This document shows positions 46,698 to 55,417 of a DNA stretch of 64,000 bases, piece after piece. The notes beneath the pieces are model-generated. The model worked only from the letters and a program-made list of their open reading frames with translations, was not told the origin of the DNA and did no database searches. Within the stretch, counting starts at the first letter, position 1. Each line of letters starts with the position of its first letter. Origin of the DNA: CAWFLT01 sp963816795 (GTDB lineage: Bacteria; Acidobacteriota; Vicinamibacteria; Vicinamibacterales; SCN-69-37); the NCBI GenBank assembly GCA_963816795.1, contig CAWFLT010000004.1, forward strand, positions 124,001 to 188,000. Reading direction: 5' to 3'. The translations under genes and the position numbers were made by a program.

Positions 46698-48170
46698 TTA
46701 TCTTCCCGGCGGCGGGTATTTCTTCGACGCGTCGTCGATGACCAGGATCCAGTCGAGCGCCTCGCCCGGATCGGGCGGGGTGAAGCTGCGCGTTTCGGTC
46801 TTGTCGAACGCGGGGATTCGGGTCGCTTGACCGGTACGCGGGTTGAACCACCACGCGACGATCTTGGCAGCGGCGATCCTCGAAAGCCGGACCGTGAACG
46901 GGCGTCCGACGGGCGCGTACACCATGACGTACGTGCCCGCCTCGTCACGCGTGGCCACGAACCGATACCGCCCGGCGCCTGGGACACTCGTCGCAACCGC
47001 TGCGGGCACGATCAGGCCGTCGTCCGGGATGCGCGTCAGGAACGGCCGCGATTCGATGAGCGCGCGGCCATGTTGCATCTGCACGGCGCCAGGCTGGTTG
47101 ATCGCCTCCGTCCACGGCATGAGCGGGTTGTTCACCGGAGTGCGGCCGGGCGCCATGAATTGCCACACCGAGTGGTGGCCGTAGGTGTGGCCGAAGGCGC
47201 CGCTGAACAGATCCCAGTACATCGCACGCCGGACGTCAGCCGAGATCGAGTGGCCCTGCGTCGGCGCAGCAAACGAGACGGGATGATCCTCGTAGACCGG
47301 TTCGCCATCGAGCACCGGCTTCGTCGGCAGCCGGTCATAGTCGGCCTTCGTTTTCTCATAGCGCGCGGTGTACTCGACGCTGTGGCCGTTCTGGCGCATG
47401 TTGAAGTCGAGCCAGGGCTCGTCGTGAAAGTACGCCGATGAGCTGTCGTTGCCGCGCGGATGAAACGTGATCAGGTGCCGGCCCTCGTCGCCCGCGCGGA
47501 GGCCGCGCGCCATCCCGCCGACGATGGCCCGGTGCGTGTCGTTGTCGATCGCCCGATCGCCGCCGACGATCCAGATGATGTTCGTCGCGTCGCGATAGCG
47601 GCGGCCGAGCCAGGTGCCGTACGTCTCGGCGTTCGCGGGTGTGAAGATCTCCGGGCCCACGCCCTTCTGCCGATTCCATTTGTCGCCCCAGGTCGGGAGC
47701 AGTCCGACATAGAGCCCGCGCGTCCGTGCCTCGGCGACGACGAAATCGACGTGGTCCCAGTAGTCGTTGTCGGGCCCGTCCCTGACGTCAGGCGTGACCG
47801 GGTCGTTGTTGATCAGCGGCCGATGACCGTACGCGTTCGGCGTGTCGAGGCCGTCGAACTCGGCCAGCGCGACGGCCTGGATCACGGTGAAGCGCAGCGC
47901 CGCGCGATTGGTGAGGTAGGTGACGGCGTCTTCGCGCGTGAGCCTGTGGAAGAGCTCCCACGCCGTGTCGCCGAGCCAGAAGAACGGGCGGCCATCGTCG
48001 GTCACGAGGTAGCGCTTGTTGTCGGACACACGCAGGAGCCGCACGGATTCGCCCCGCTGCGCCAGCAGCAGCGGCACGTGGGCGGCACACAGGCAGGCCA
48101 GCGCGACGATCCAACGTGGCAGAGGCTGGCGCCTGGATGGCCGGAAGACCCGCTCGCGCAGCAGGGTCAC
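46698..48170 (-). CDS. DUF4038 / GH140-like (apiosidase-type) glycoside hydrolase
   Basis: Intact protein of about 490 residues. GTG 48170 opens a signal peptide (RWIVALACLCAAHVPLLLAQ). The frame extends upstream to 48335, but that part is CACGGAG-repeat sequence. The barrel matches PF13204: YLVTDDGRPFFWLGDTAWEL, FTVIQAVALAEFDGLDTPNA, RGLYVGLLPTWGDKWNRQKG, NIIWIVGGDRAIDNDTH, a DEPWLDFNMRQNGHS segment, PVLDGEPVYEDHP, and FGHTYGHHSVWQFMAPGRTP. The C-terminal collagen-binding-like sandwich ends EALDWILVIDDASKKYPPPG. GH140 enzymes cleave apiose side chains of pectin; the substrate here is uncertain. Its stop codon marks the junction with the truncated ATP-grasp gene. Confidence 0.85.
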   Translation of the reverse strand: MTLLRERVFRPSRRQPLPRWIVALACLCAAHVPLLLAQRGESVRLLRVSDNKRYLVTDDGRPFFWLGDTAWELFHRLTREDAVTYLTNRAALRFTVIQAVALAEFDGLDTPNAYGHRPLINNDPVTPDVRDGPDNDYWDHVDFVVAEARTRGLYVGLLPTWGDKWNRQKGVGPEIFTPANAETYGTWLGRRYRDATNIIWIVGGDRAIDNDTHRAIVGGMARGLRAGDEGRHLITFHPRGNDSSSAYFHDEPWLDFNMRQNGHSVEYTARYEKTKADYDRLPTKPVLDGEPVYEDHPVSFAAPTQGHSISADVRRAMYWDLFSGAFGHTYGHHSVWQFMAPGRTPVNNPLMPWTEAINQPGAVQMQHGRALIESRPFLTRIPDDGLIVPAAVATSVPGAGRYRFVATRDEAGTYVMVYAPVGRPFTVRLSRIAAAKIVAWWFNPRTGQATRIPAFDKTETRSFTPPDPGEALDWILVIDDASKKYPPPGR

Positions 48171-48236
48171 CAAGAGCTTCGCTGCATAACACGGAGATCG
48201 CGGAGATACAGGGCTCACCGAGTTTGATCCAGCGCC
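48171..48236. repeat. GAGCTTCGCTGCATAACACGGAG element
   Basis: AGAGCTTCGCTGCATAACAC then GGAGATCGCGGAGATACAGG and GCTCACCGAG is a third flavour of the CACGGAG family, prefixed by the word GCTTCGCTGCATAACACGG. The same prefix occurs twice at 50008-50107. Here it lies between the small membrane-protein gene and the start of the glycosidase-like gene and may shape the 5' leader of the latter. Confidence 0.7.
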
Positions 48237-48240
48237 GTTA

Positions 48241-48408
48241 TCAGGAAATCCGGGGCGGAGCTTTGGCGGCGCGAAACGCAACGACGTAGGCCGCCCATGT
48301 GGCGATGACGCCTGCGTAGTAGCCAAGAAAGCCATCTCGCCCCATCGGATTCAGAATCGTCATCGGAACGACGAGCAACAGGACGACGAACAATGCGAAC
48401 GCTTTCAT
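48241..48408 (-). CDS. Small two-helix membrane protein (55 residues)
   Basis: ATG with complement 48406-48408 is preceded by a strong GTGGAGG ribosome-binding site six bases upstream. The 55-residue product begins MKAFALFVVLLLVVPMTILN, continues PMGRDGFLGYYAGVIATWAA then YVVAFRAAKAPPRIS, and ends at TGA. It has two hydrophobic helices, a short GRDG turn and a basic C-terminus, so it is probably an inner-membrane protein with both ends on the same side. No family was recognised. It is separated from neighbours by a repeat on one side and a divergent gene on the other. Confidence 0.65.
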   Translation of the reverse strand: MKAFALFVVLLLVVPMTILNPMGRDGFLGYYAGVIATWAAYVVAFRAAKAPPRIS

Positions 48409-48515
48409 GTGCGCCTCCACATCTGCATTGTTTACGCGACGATCAGATCGGAGATTGAGTATAGATCCGCGGCCGCTGCCGGCGTCCCAGTGCTACGATG
48501 CCGGCGGAGCCTCCA

Positions 48516-49998
48516 ATGAGACGTATCTCGATCACCGGCGTGACCGCGCTCGCGCTCGGCGTCGTGCCGTCGGCGCAGCACTACCAGTCCGATTTCCCGC
48601 CCGAGGAGTTCCGCGCGCGCTGGAATCGCGTGTTCGATCGCATCGGCGATCAGGCCGTCGCCGCGGTGCAGGGCGTGTCGATGACGAGCGGCTACATCCT
48701 GCCGCGCCAGCACAACTCGTTCTATTACCTGTCCGGCGTCGAGACGCCTGGCAGCTATCTCGTGCTCGACGGGCGCACGCGCCGGGCGACGCTGTACCTG
48801 CCGCCGCGCAATGCGGCGCTGGAGGCAGCCGAAGGCAAAGTGCTCTCGGCCGACGATGCCGAGCTGGTGAAGAAGCTGATCGGCGTGGATGACGTCGTCT
48901 CGACGGCGGTGATGACGCAGGGCAACTGGCCGGTGAGCACAGAAGCCGGCCGCGGCGGGCGTGGCGGCGCGCCGGGTCAGCGGGTGCAGGCGATCTACGC
49001 GGAGTTCGAGCCGCCCGAGGGATACGCCGCAGAGCCGCGGCGAGCTGCGCACGGCCGATCGCTCGATCCTCAACGATCCGTTCGACGGGCGCTTCGCGCG
49101 TCAGCAACAGTTCGTCGCGCGTCTCACGGGCCGCGCGCCCGAGATCCGCAATCTCAATCCCATCCTCGACGAGCTTCGCAGCCTCAAGAGCCCGCGCGAG
49201 ATCGCGCTCGTCCGCAAGGCGTCTGAGCTGGCCGGCCTCGGCATGATGGAAGCCATCCGCAGCACGGAACCGGGCGTCAAGGAATACCAGCTCGAAGCTG
49301 CTGCGCGCTATGTGTTCATCGTCAACGGCGCGCGGCTCGACGGCTACCGGTCGATCACCGCGGCCGGCAACGTCAACATCAACAACATGCACTACTTCCG
49401 CAATGCGGACGCGCTCAAGGACGGCGACTGGGTCCTGATGGATTACGCGCCCGATTTCCGCTACTACGTCAGCGACATCGGGCGGATGTGGCCGGTGAAC
49501 GGCACGTTCGCGCCCTGGCAGCGGGAGTTGCTGCAGTTCGTGCTCGAGTACCGCAACGCGGTGATGACACGCATCCGTCCAGGCGTGACGACGACGGCGA
49601 TCCGCGAAGAGGCAACCACCGCGATGGAGGCCGTCTTCGCGCGGACCAGGTTCTCCAAGCCCGAGTTCGAACAGGCCGCGCGCACGCTCGTCAAGACCGG
49701 CGGCGGCGTGTTCTCCCACGGTGTCGGCCTCGCGGTGCACGACGTCGGCAGCTATCAGGGCGGCCCGCTGAAGCCGGGACAGGTCTTCTCGGTCGATCCG
49801 CAGCTGTGGGTCCGCAGTGAGGGCCTGTACGTCCGCTACGAGGACACCGGCGTCGTCACCGACAAGGGCTTCGAGAACTTCACCGACTTCCTGCCGTCCG
49901 AGCTCGCCGCGATCGAGAAGCTGACGCGCGAGAAAGGGATCGTGCAGATGTATCCGGCGCTGATCGAAACGCCGGAGCGATTTCAGATCAAACGCTAA
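48516..49998 (+). CDS. Secreted M24 (Xaa-Pro aminopeptidase-like) metallopeptidase (one frameshift)
   Basis: ATG 48516 follows GCGGAG and starts a short signal peptide (ISITGVTALALGVVPSAQ). The aminopeptidase-P N-domain follows (QHNSFYYLSGVETPGSYLVL). A +1 break near 49035 (GCAG) precedes the catalytic domain: LRSLKSPREIALVRKASELA, WVLMDYAPDFRYYVSDIGRM (two metal aspartates), GGGVFSHGVGLAVHDVGSYQ (metal histidine) and GQVFSVDPQLWVRSEGLYVR with YEDTGVVTDKG. The first C-terminal acidic ligand is Asp where many PepP enzymes have Glu, which seems normal for this secreted subfamily. It probably removes residues in front of proline from extracellular peptides. It is convergent with the beta-lactamase-like gene across a repeat. 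Confidence 0.86.
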
Positions 49999-50007
49999 TC
50001 GTCTAAG

Positions 50008-50165
50008 GGCTTCGCTGCATAACACGGGGCTCACGGGGATTGGCACGGGGCTCACGGAGTTCGAACGGTTAGCCCTTTTACGAAGAGCTTCGCGGCATAA
50101 CACGGAGAAGTGCGGAATCGCGGGTCGTTTTCTCCGTGCTCTCCTCCGTGTTCCCCGTGTGCGCT
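50008..50165. terminator. CACGGAG repeat cluster with inverted arms between convergent genes
   Basis: GCTTCGCTGCATAACACGGG and CTTCGCGGCATAACACGGAG are two repeat prefixes, each followed by CACGG words. CACGGAGAA at 50101-50109 pairs with TTCTCCGTG at 50130-50138, and AACACGGAG at 50099-50107 can alternatively pair with CTCCGTGTT at 50144-50152. The M24 gene ends at 49998 and the opposing gene at 50189, so a bidirectional terminator function is plausible. Confidence 0.55.
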
Positions 50166-50188
50166 CTTGATCTTATCGCGGGCCCGCG

Positions 50189-51609
50189 CTAGTCCTTCTT
50201 CGCGATCCGGCCCACGACACGCACCCAGCCGACCGTGCCGTCGGGCCGGCGGATGAATTCGACCGGGTTGCCTTGCTGCGCGCCTGACGTGACGACGGCG
50301 CGATCCGGTGCGTAGAAACGCCACCGTGCTCTTGTCGACGAGCAACTGGCCGCCGTCGGCTGTGACCGTCACCGTGCCGACGGGCGGCCGCCGGTACGAT
50401 GCCGAGATATGGCGCCGGATCGGGTTGCTTCGCGAGAAGCGGCGCATCCGGCATGGTCTCGTTGACGCCGCGATGGCCGATCGCCTGCGCCGGGCTCAGG
50501 GTCAGCCCTTCGAGTTGTTTGAGCGCCGCGCGCTCGACGTCCTGAATCAGCCGCCAGCCGTCCGTGTGATTGGTGAGGATCGCCAGCACGAGGTTGCGCG
50601 CCGGGACGAGCTCGAGCAGCAGGCAATGGCCGAGCGTGCCGCCATGCGCCGCCGTCGTCACCCCGCCCAGCGTGCGCAGGTGCCAGCCCAGCCCCATCTC
50701 GTCGTCGGTGCCGGCCTTGCGCAGCTTCGGCGCCCGCATCTGATCGAGCGACGCGCGCGCGAGCACGCGCTGGCCGCCGGCGGTGCCGTCGCCGAGGTGG
50801 AACGCGCCGTACTTCAAGAGATCGTTGAGGCTCATCGACACGCCGCCGGCGGTGGGCGAGCTGGATCGGCTGAGCGGCCGCTGGACCACCGCTTTGCCCG
50901 ACTGCATCCGATGCGCCACCGAGAAGCGATACGACGCGACGTCCTCGAGGCGCGTGAACGCGCGCGTGAGGCCAATCGGCTGGAACACGAGCGTCCGCAA
51001 CGCCTCGTGGATCGGCTGGCCGCTGACGACTTCGATCACGCGTCCGGCCAGCGTGAAGCCGGCGTTGTTGTAACTCCAGACCGTGCCGGGCGGCGCGAGC
51101 TGCGGCAGCGGCCGCAGGACGTCCAGGAATCCGGCCAGCGTGTTCACGCCGCGATCTTCAGCCGAGAGCTGGCCTTCCCAGCCCGGCGTGTGCGTCAGCA
51201 GGTGCCAGATCGTCACCTCGCGGCTGACGGCGTCGTCCTGCACGCGGAAGTCAGGCAGGTACTTCTGGACCGGCGCCGAGAGATCGATCTTGCCCTGCTC
51301 GACCAGCCGCATGATCGCGGTCGCGGCGACCGTCTTCGAGATCGACGCCAGCGGGAAGATCGTGTCGGGCGTGATCGGCTGCGGGTCGTCCAGGTTGGTG
51401 ACGCCGAACCCGCGGACGGTGATCTGGCCGTCCTTGATCATCCCGACCGCCACGCCGGGCACGCTGTACTCGGCCATCTTCTGCGTCACGAGCGCGGCGA
51501 TCTGCTCGAAGGCGGCACCCGCCTGTTCTGGCCGGACCGGCGCCGAGGCGGATGGTGCCGAGCCCACGAGCCCGCAGACGGCGACGAACAGGAAGAGCAT
51601 GCGACGCAT
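50189..51609 (-). CDS. Beta-lactamase-family serine hydrolase (class C / PBP-like), one frameshift
   Basis: ATG 51609 opens a signal peptide (MLFLFVAVCGLVGSAPSASA). The serine beta-lactamase / D-Ala-D-Ala peptidase fold (PF00144) shows the SxxK nucleophile in IFPLASISKTVAATAI, YxN in WSYNNAGFTLAGRVIEVVSG, and the H-x-G motif in TTAAHGGTLGHCL. A break near 50410 (GGCA) separates the last ~70 residues, which read YRRPPVGTVTVTADGGQLLV and end VGRIAKKD at TAG (complement 50189-50191). Such proteins are usually esterases or peptidases, rarely true beta-lactamases. Only 44 bases separate it from the divergent TPR gene. Confidence 0.86.
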
Positions 51610-51630
51610 GGAGGTCTCCCGCCATAAGCC

Positions 51631-51636
51631 TATACT
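51631..51636 (+). promoter_or_regulatory. -10-like TATACT in a 44-bp divergent promoter region
   Basis: TATACT matches a sigma-70 -10 box and lies 18 bases before the GGGAG/ATG of the rightward gene. The -35 position would fall on the start codon of the divergent hydrolase gene, so the two promoters must overlap. No -35 match is seen. Confidence 0.35.
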
Positions 51637-51653
51637 CGACCTCGGGAGATTCC

Positions 51654-52822
51654 ATGCGTTCCGCACACGCCGTCGTCCTTTGCGCTCTCGCGCTTTCTGT
51701 CACGGTGGCCGCGATTCCGATGCGGGTCGATATCGAGAACGTGCCGGTCGATCGCGTGGTGGCGAATCTCGAGCGTGACGTTGCCGCTGAACCGAAGAAC
51801 GCCGGCCTGCGGGTGAATCTCGCCCGCGTGCACGCCATCGCGTACGCGCAGAAACTCAGCGCGGTGCCGTCGGGCAGCTATCCTGGTGGCAAAACCCCGC
51901 CGCGAGTGCCGTGGACGGGCTACTTCATCCCGGACTTTCAGCAGTTCGACGTGAAGCCGGCCACTGAGCCGGCGGCCATTTCGGCGGCCCGAGACCATCT
52001 GGCCAAGGCCATCGCGCGGTACCGCGAAGCGCTGGAGATCGAGCCGACGAATCTGGTCGCCAGGATCGGCCTCGGCTGGACGCTCAGCGAGTCCGGCGAC
52101 AAAGCCGGAGCGATCGCCGCGCTTGCGCGACGTCGTCGCGCGCTCGACGCCGCAAGATCTCAAGCAGACGAACGTGATGATGGGGATTCGATCGCTCACC
52201 GAGGAGGCGACCAGGTACCTCGTCCCGCTGCTCGACCCCGTGAAAGACCGCGAGGAAATCGCCAGGCTGCAGGCAACGGCGGGCGAGCTCGCCAAGCAGC
52301 CTCGGCCGATTACGCCGGTTGCGATTCCGCTCCAGGATGGCCTCTCGGCGATGGACATCACCGACGAGGGCGCATCGGTCGCGTTCGATCTCGATGGCAG
52401 CGCGCTGCCGCAGCGGTGGCGCTGGATTCGGCCGAACGCGGCGTGGCTCGTGTTCGATCGGCGCGGGACCGGCAGCATCACGTCGGGATTGCAACTGTTC
52501 GGGAGCGTCACCTTCTGGTTGTTCTGGGAGAACGGCTACGACGCGCTTCGCTCGCTCGACGACAACGGCGATGGCGCGATCGCCGGTGCCGAGCTCGTCG
52601 GGCATCTCGCTCTGGCACGACCGCAACAGCGATGGCCGAAGCGATCGCGGCGAAGTCCGGCCGGCCTCCGAGTGGGGCATCGTCTCGCTGTCGTGCCGTT
52701 CCGAGCACGATCCCGGGCATCCTGACGAGATCGCGTATTCCCCGCGCGGCGTGACGTTCGCCGGCGGCGCCACCAGGCCGACCTTCGATCTGGTCCTCAC
52801 GCCGGCGCCGGCCGGGCAATAA
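51654..52822 (+). CDS. Secreted TPR protein with EF-hand-like C-terminus (frameshifted consensus)
   Basis: ATG 51654 follows CGGGAG and starts a signal peptide (SAHAVVLCALALSVTVAA). A TPR-like helical part follows (NAGLRVNLARVHAIAYAQKL, AIARYREALEIEPTNLVARI, GLGWTLSESGDKAGAIAAL). The frame changes near 52110 and resumes as LTEEATRYLVPLLDPVKDRE, then a beta-rich segment with ASVAFDLDGSALPQRWRWIR. An EF-hand-like loop is LDDNGDGAIAGAEL. After another change near 52600 a second Asp-rich loop appears (WHDRNSDGRSDRGEV). Calcium binding is inferred from these two loops. The overall function is unknown. The sigma factor follows within eight bases. Confidence 0.68.
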
Positions 52823-52829
52823 TCGGCTC

Positions 52830-53751
52830 GTGTCCCCGGCCCCGCTTCGCCTCAGCGTTGCGCTGGAGCGGCGTCTTTTCGAAGCGTCCGCCGCCCGGCG
52901 CTGGGGGCTGACCGCGGCCGACCTCCGTGCCGCGGTGGAGGAGAGCGTTTGCAAGGCGTTCGGCGACAAGACGCCGTCGCGCTTCGACGTCGAACGGTTC
53001 GCCGGCGCGTCTCCACATCGAGGATCTCGCGCTGGCGCGTGCGTGCGCGGCCGGATCGGAGCCCGCGTGGGAACACTTCATGGCCGCACACCGGCCCGGG
53101 CTCTATCGCGCGGCGGATGCCATCGATCCCTCGGGCGGCGTGCGAGACGTCGCCGACGCGATCTTCGCGGAGTTGTTCGGGCTGCGCGAACGGGACGGCG
53201 TCCGCCAGTCGCTGTTCCGCTATTTTCATGGCCGCAGCAGCCTGTCCACCTGGCTGCGCGCCGTGCTCTCGCAGCGGCACGTCGATCGGGTCCGCGAGCG
53301 ACGCCGCCTGGAGCCGCTGCCCGAAGACGACGCGGTGCCGAACGGCGCGGCAGCAGGACGTGGCGATCGCGAGGCGCCGGATCCCGAGCGGGCGCGATTC
53401 GTCGAGGCGATGCGTGACGCGCTGGGCCGGGCGATCGCGGCGCTGCCGCCGCGCGATCGGCTCCGGCTGACCTGCTACTACACGCGCGAGATGAAGCTGG
53501 CCGCGATCGGCCGCCTGCTCGGCGAGCACGAGGCGAGTGTGTCGCGCCATCTCACGCGCATTCGCGGCGAGATTCGCGACGCCGTCGGCCGAACGCTTCG
53601 CGACGACCATCGGATGGACGACCACGCGGCGGCTGAATGCGTGCGGACGGTGCTGGACGATGCCGGCGATCTCGATGTGGCGGAGCTGATTGGGGCGACG
53701 CCGGGAGCCCCTTCGGGCGGCAAGGATCGCGCGCGAGATCGTTCAAGATAA
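52830..53751 (+). CDS. RNA polymerase sigma-70-family (ECF-like) sigma factor, one frameshift
   Basis: From GTG 52830 the N-terminus reads LRLSVALERRLFEASAARRW. After a break near 53008 (GCCG) region 2 appears: HIEDLALARACAAGSEPAWE, HFMAAHRPGLYRAADAI, SSLSTWLRAVLSQRHVDRVR. Region 4 is GRAIAALPPRDRLRLTCYYT, REMKLAAIGRLLGEHEASVS, RHLTRIRGEIRDAVG. A C-terminal extension of ~40 residues follows. Region 2 is shorter than in primary sigma factors, consistent with an ECF or ECF-like group. The next gene on the strand is a zinc-finger membrane protein, the expected anti-sigma factor, with a double REP element between them. Confidence 0.82.
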
Positions 53752-53754
53752 GAA

Positions 53755-54020
53755 CGAGGACACGGAGGAAGGGCTAGAGATCACGGGGAAGAGCTAGGGG
53801 ACACCGCGAGGGCGGCGAGCGTAGCGAGGCCCCGGAGCGAGTTTGAGACGCGGAGAAGAGCAAAGTGGACACCCCGCGCCGCCTTGAGGCGCGGGCCCGA
53901 GGCGCGGGGGTGGGGCCGCGCCAGATTGAGGCGCGGAGAAGAACAAGTGGACACCCCGCGCCGCCTTGAGGCGCGGGCCCGAGGCGCGGGGGTGAGGCCC
54001 CGCGCCAGTAAGTTTGAGAG
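53755..54020. repeat. Composite repeat cluster with two REP units
   Basis: GGACACGGAGGAAGGGCTAG and further GGGGACACCG words lead into two inverted REP units (53866-53930 and 53947-54018). Each is introduced by GCGGAGAAGA(G/A)CAA and GTGGACACCCCGCGCCGCCT, and the second is closed by GCGCCAGTAAGTTTGAGAGC. Unit 1 has lost part of the CCCC block. The cluster lies between the sigma-factor and anti-sigma-factor genes, where readthrough or RNA processing would change their ratio. Confidence 0.8.
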
Positions 54021-54026
54021 CACTGG

Positions 54027-55348
54027 ATGACTGACCAGCAGATCGATCGGGCGCTGACGTCGGCGTTGCGGCGGGCCAAGGGGCCTGCGGCGGCTGATGT
54101 CGACGTCCGCGACTGCGTGGACGCCGAGCGGCTGGCGGCCTGGTCGGCTGGCGCGCTGTCAGAGGACGATGCGGCCGGCGTCGAGCGGCATCTCGCGACG
54201 TGCGTGCGATGTCAGGACGTCGCCGCCGTTTTCGCTGAGACCGCAGAGCCGGTGGCCGCGGCAGCTCTTCCGGCGACGGTTCAGGCGCCTGTGTCGAGGA
54301 TCTTGCGCAGGTGGATGGCGCCACTGGCGGCGGCCGCGGCAGTCGTCGTCTGGCTGGCGTGGCCCCCTGCGAGTCCCCCGGCCGAGCCGGCGGACACGAT
54401 GGCCCGTGTGCAGGCGCCCCCGCCGCGCGATGAGACTCCGACGCCGCCGTCCTATTCGCTGGGGCCGACTGTCGTACCGCCGGCCCCAATGACGCGATCG
54501 TCGCAAGGCGGCACGGCCGCCGCCAAGCCGAGCTACAGCGCGCGAGACGCTGCTGCCGCCGACCAGATGAAGGCCGTCGAGCGCTCGGACCGCAGCCTTC
54601 TCCAGAATGAACGAAGCGCCGAGCCGAAGCCCACGCCGCCGCAGCTCGCGCAACCGTCCACCCTGCCACCGTGCCGGCGGTTCCGGCACCGCCGCCGGCG
54701 GCGCCGACGACCGCTCCGGTCACGGTCCCTGCACCGACTGCTGCGCCCGTGCTGCCGCCGGCTGCCACCGCTCCGGTCATGGCGGCGCCGCCTCCGCCGC
54801 CGGCGCCTGCCGCGCCCCCGCCGACGGCCGCGCGCGAGTTCAGAGCGCCGGCGATGGCCGAGTCCCTCGATCCGCGCGCGGTGGTCGCGCAGTTCAGCAG
54901 CGCGACGCCCCCTGGCGTGGCCGGCGGGGCCGTCGCCGGCGCTGGCCGCGGGGGCGGGGGCCGCGGTGGTGGCGGAGGCGCCGCAAATCGTCAGGTCATG
55001 GCCGATGCCACCTCGGTCACCACCGCCGTGCCCCACTGGCGCGTGCTCGCCTCAGGAACGGTCGAGCGATCGACCGATGGCGGCGCCACCTGGTCAGCCG
55101 TCCTCATCGACCCGCCGGCTCACATCACCAGCGGTGCCGCGCCGACGCCGGCGATCTGCTGGCTGATCGGACGCGGCGGCGTCGTGCTGATCTCGACCAA
55201 CGGCCAGCCGTTCGTCCGCGTCCCGCCGCCCACCGCTGCCGATCTCGCGTCGATTCGCGCCACCAACGCCCGCGACGCCACGGTCACGACCACCGACGGC
55301 CGGTCCTTCCGAACCACGGACGGCGGAGTGACGTGGGTCCCTGTCTAA
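54027..55348 (+). CDS. Transmembrane anti-sigma factor with YCF48/BNR-type C-terminal domain (frameshifted)
   Basis: ATG 54027. The N-terminal cytoplasmic part has an anti-sigma zinc-binding motif (VERHLATCVRCQDVAAVF, H-x3-C-x2-C). A membrane helix follows (WMAPLAAAAAVVVWLAW, residues ~95-111). A long Pro/Ala-rich periplasmic linker follows, whose frame changes near 54660. The end is a BNR-like module: VPHWRVLASGTVERSTDGGA, ICWLIGRGGVVLISTNGQPF, RSFRTTDGGVTWVPV. This matches photosystem II assembly factor YCF48-like repeats, found in Acidobacteriota at the end of anti-sigma proteins. It probably holds the upstream sigma factor until an envelope signal is sensed. The stop lies within a CACGAAG repeat. 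Confidence 0.78.
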
Positions 55349-55405
55349 GATCTTTTCAACACGAAGGGCACGAACCGCACAAAGGGGACGAAGCGCACGA
55401 AGGAA
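55347..55405. repeat. CACGAAG repeat overlapping a stop codon
   Basis: AAGATCTTTTCAACACGAAG (55347-55366) is identical to the left arm of the element at 20605, and CACGAA / GACGAAG / CACGAAGG words follow. The right-hand inverted arm is missing. The first A bases belong to the TAA stop of the anti-sigma gene, and the element ends 13 bases before the next start codon. Confidence 0.75.
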
Positions 55406-55417
55406 GGAACGTGTCGC

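Noticed and set aside
48170..48335. Upstream extension of the GH140-like gene to 48335
   Set aside because: The extra residues are translations of the CACGGAG repeat and of the opposite frame of the small membrane-protein gene; the signal peptide starts downstream.
50173..50420. C-terminal part of the beta-lactamase-like frame ending at 50173
   Set aside because: The residues after ~50410 in that frame are low-complexity Arg/Ser. The alternative frame gives a normal sandwich ending IAKKD.
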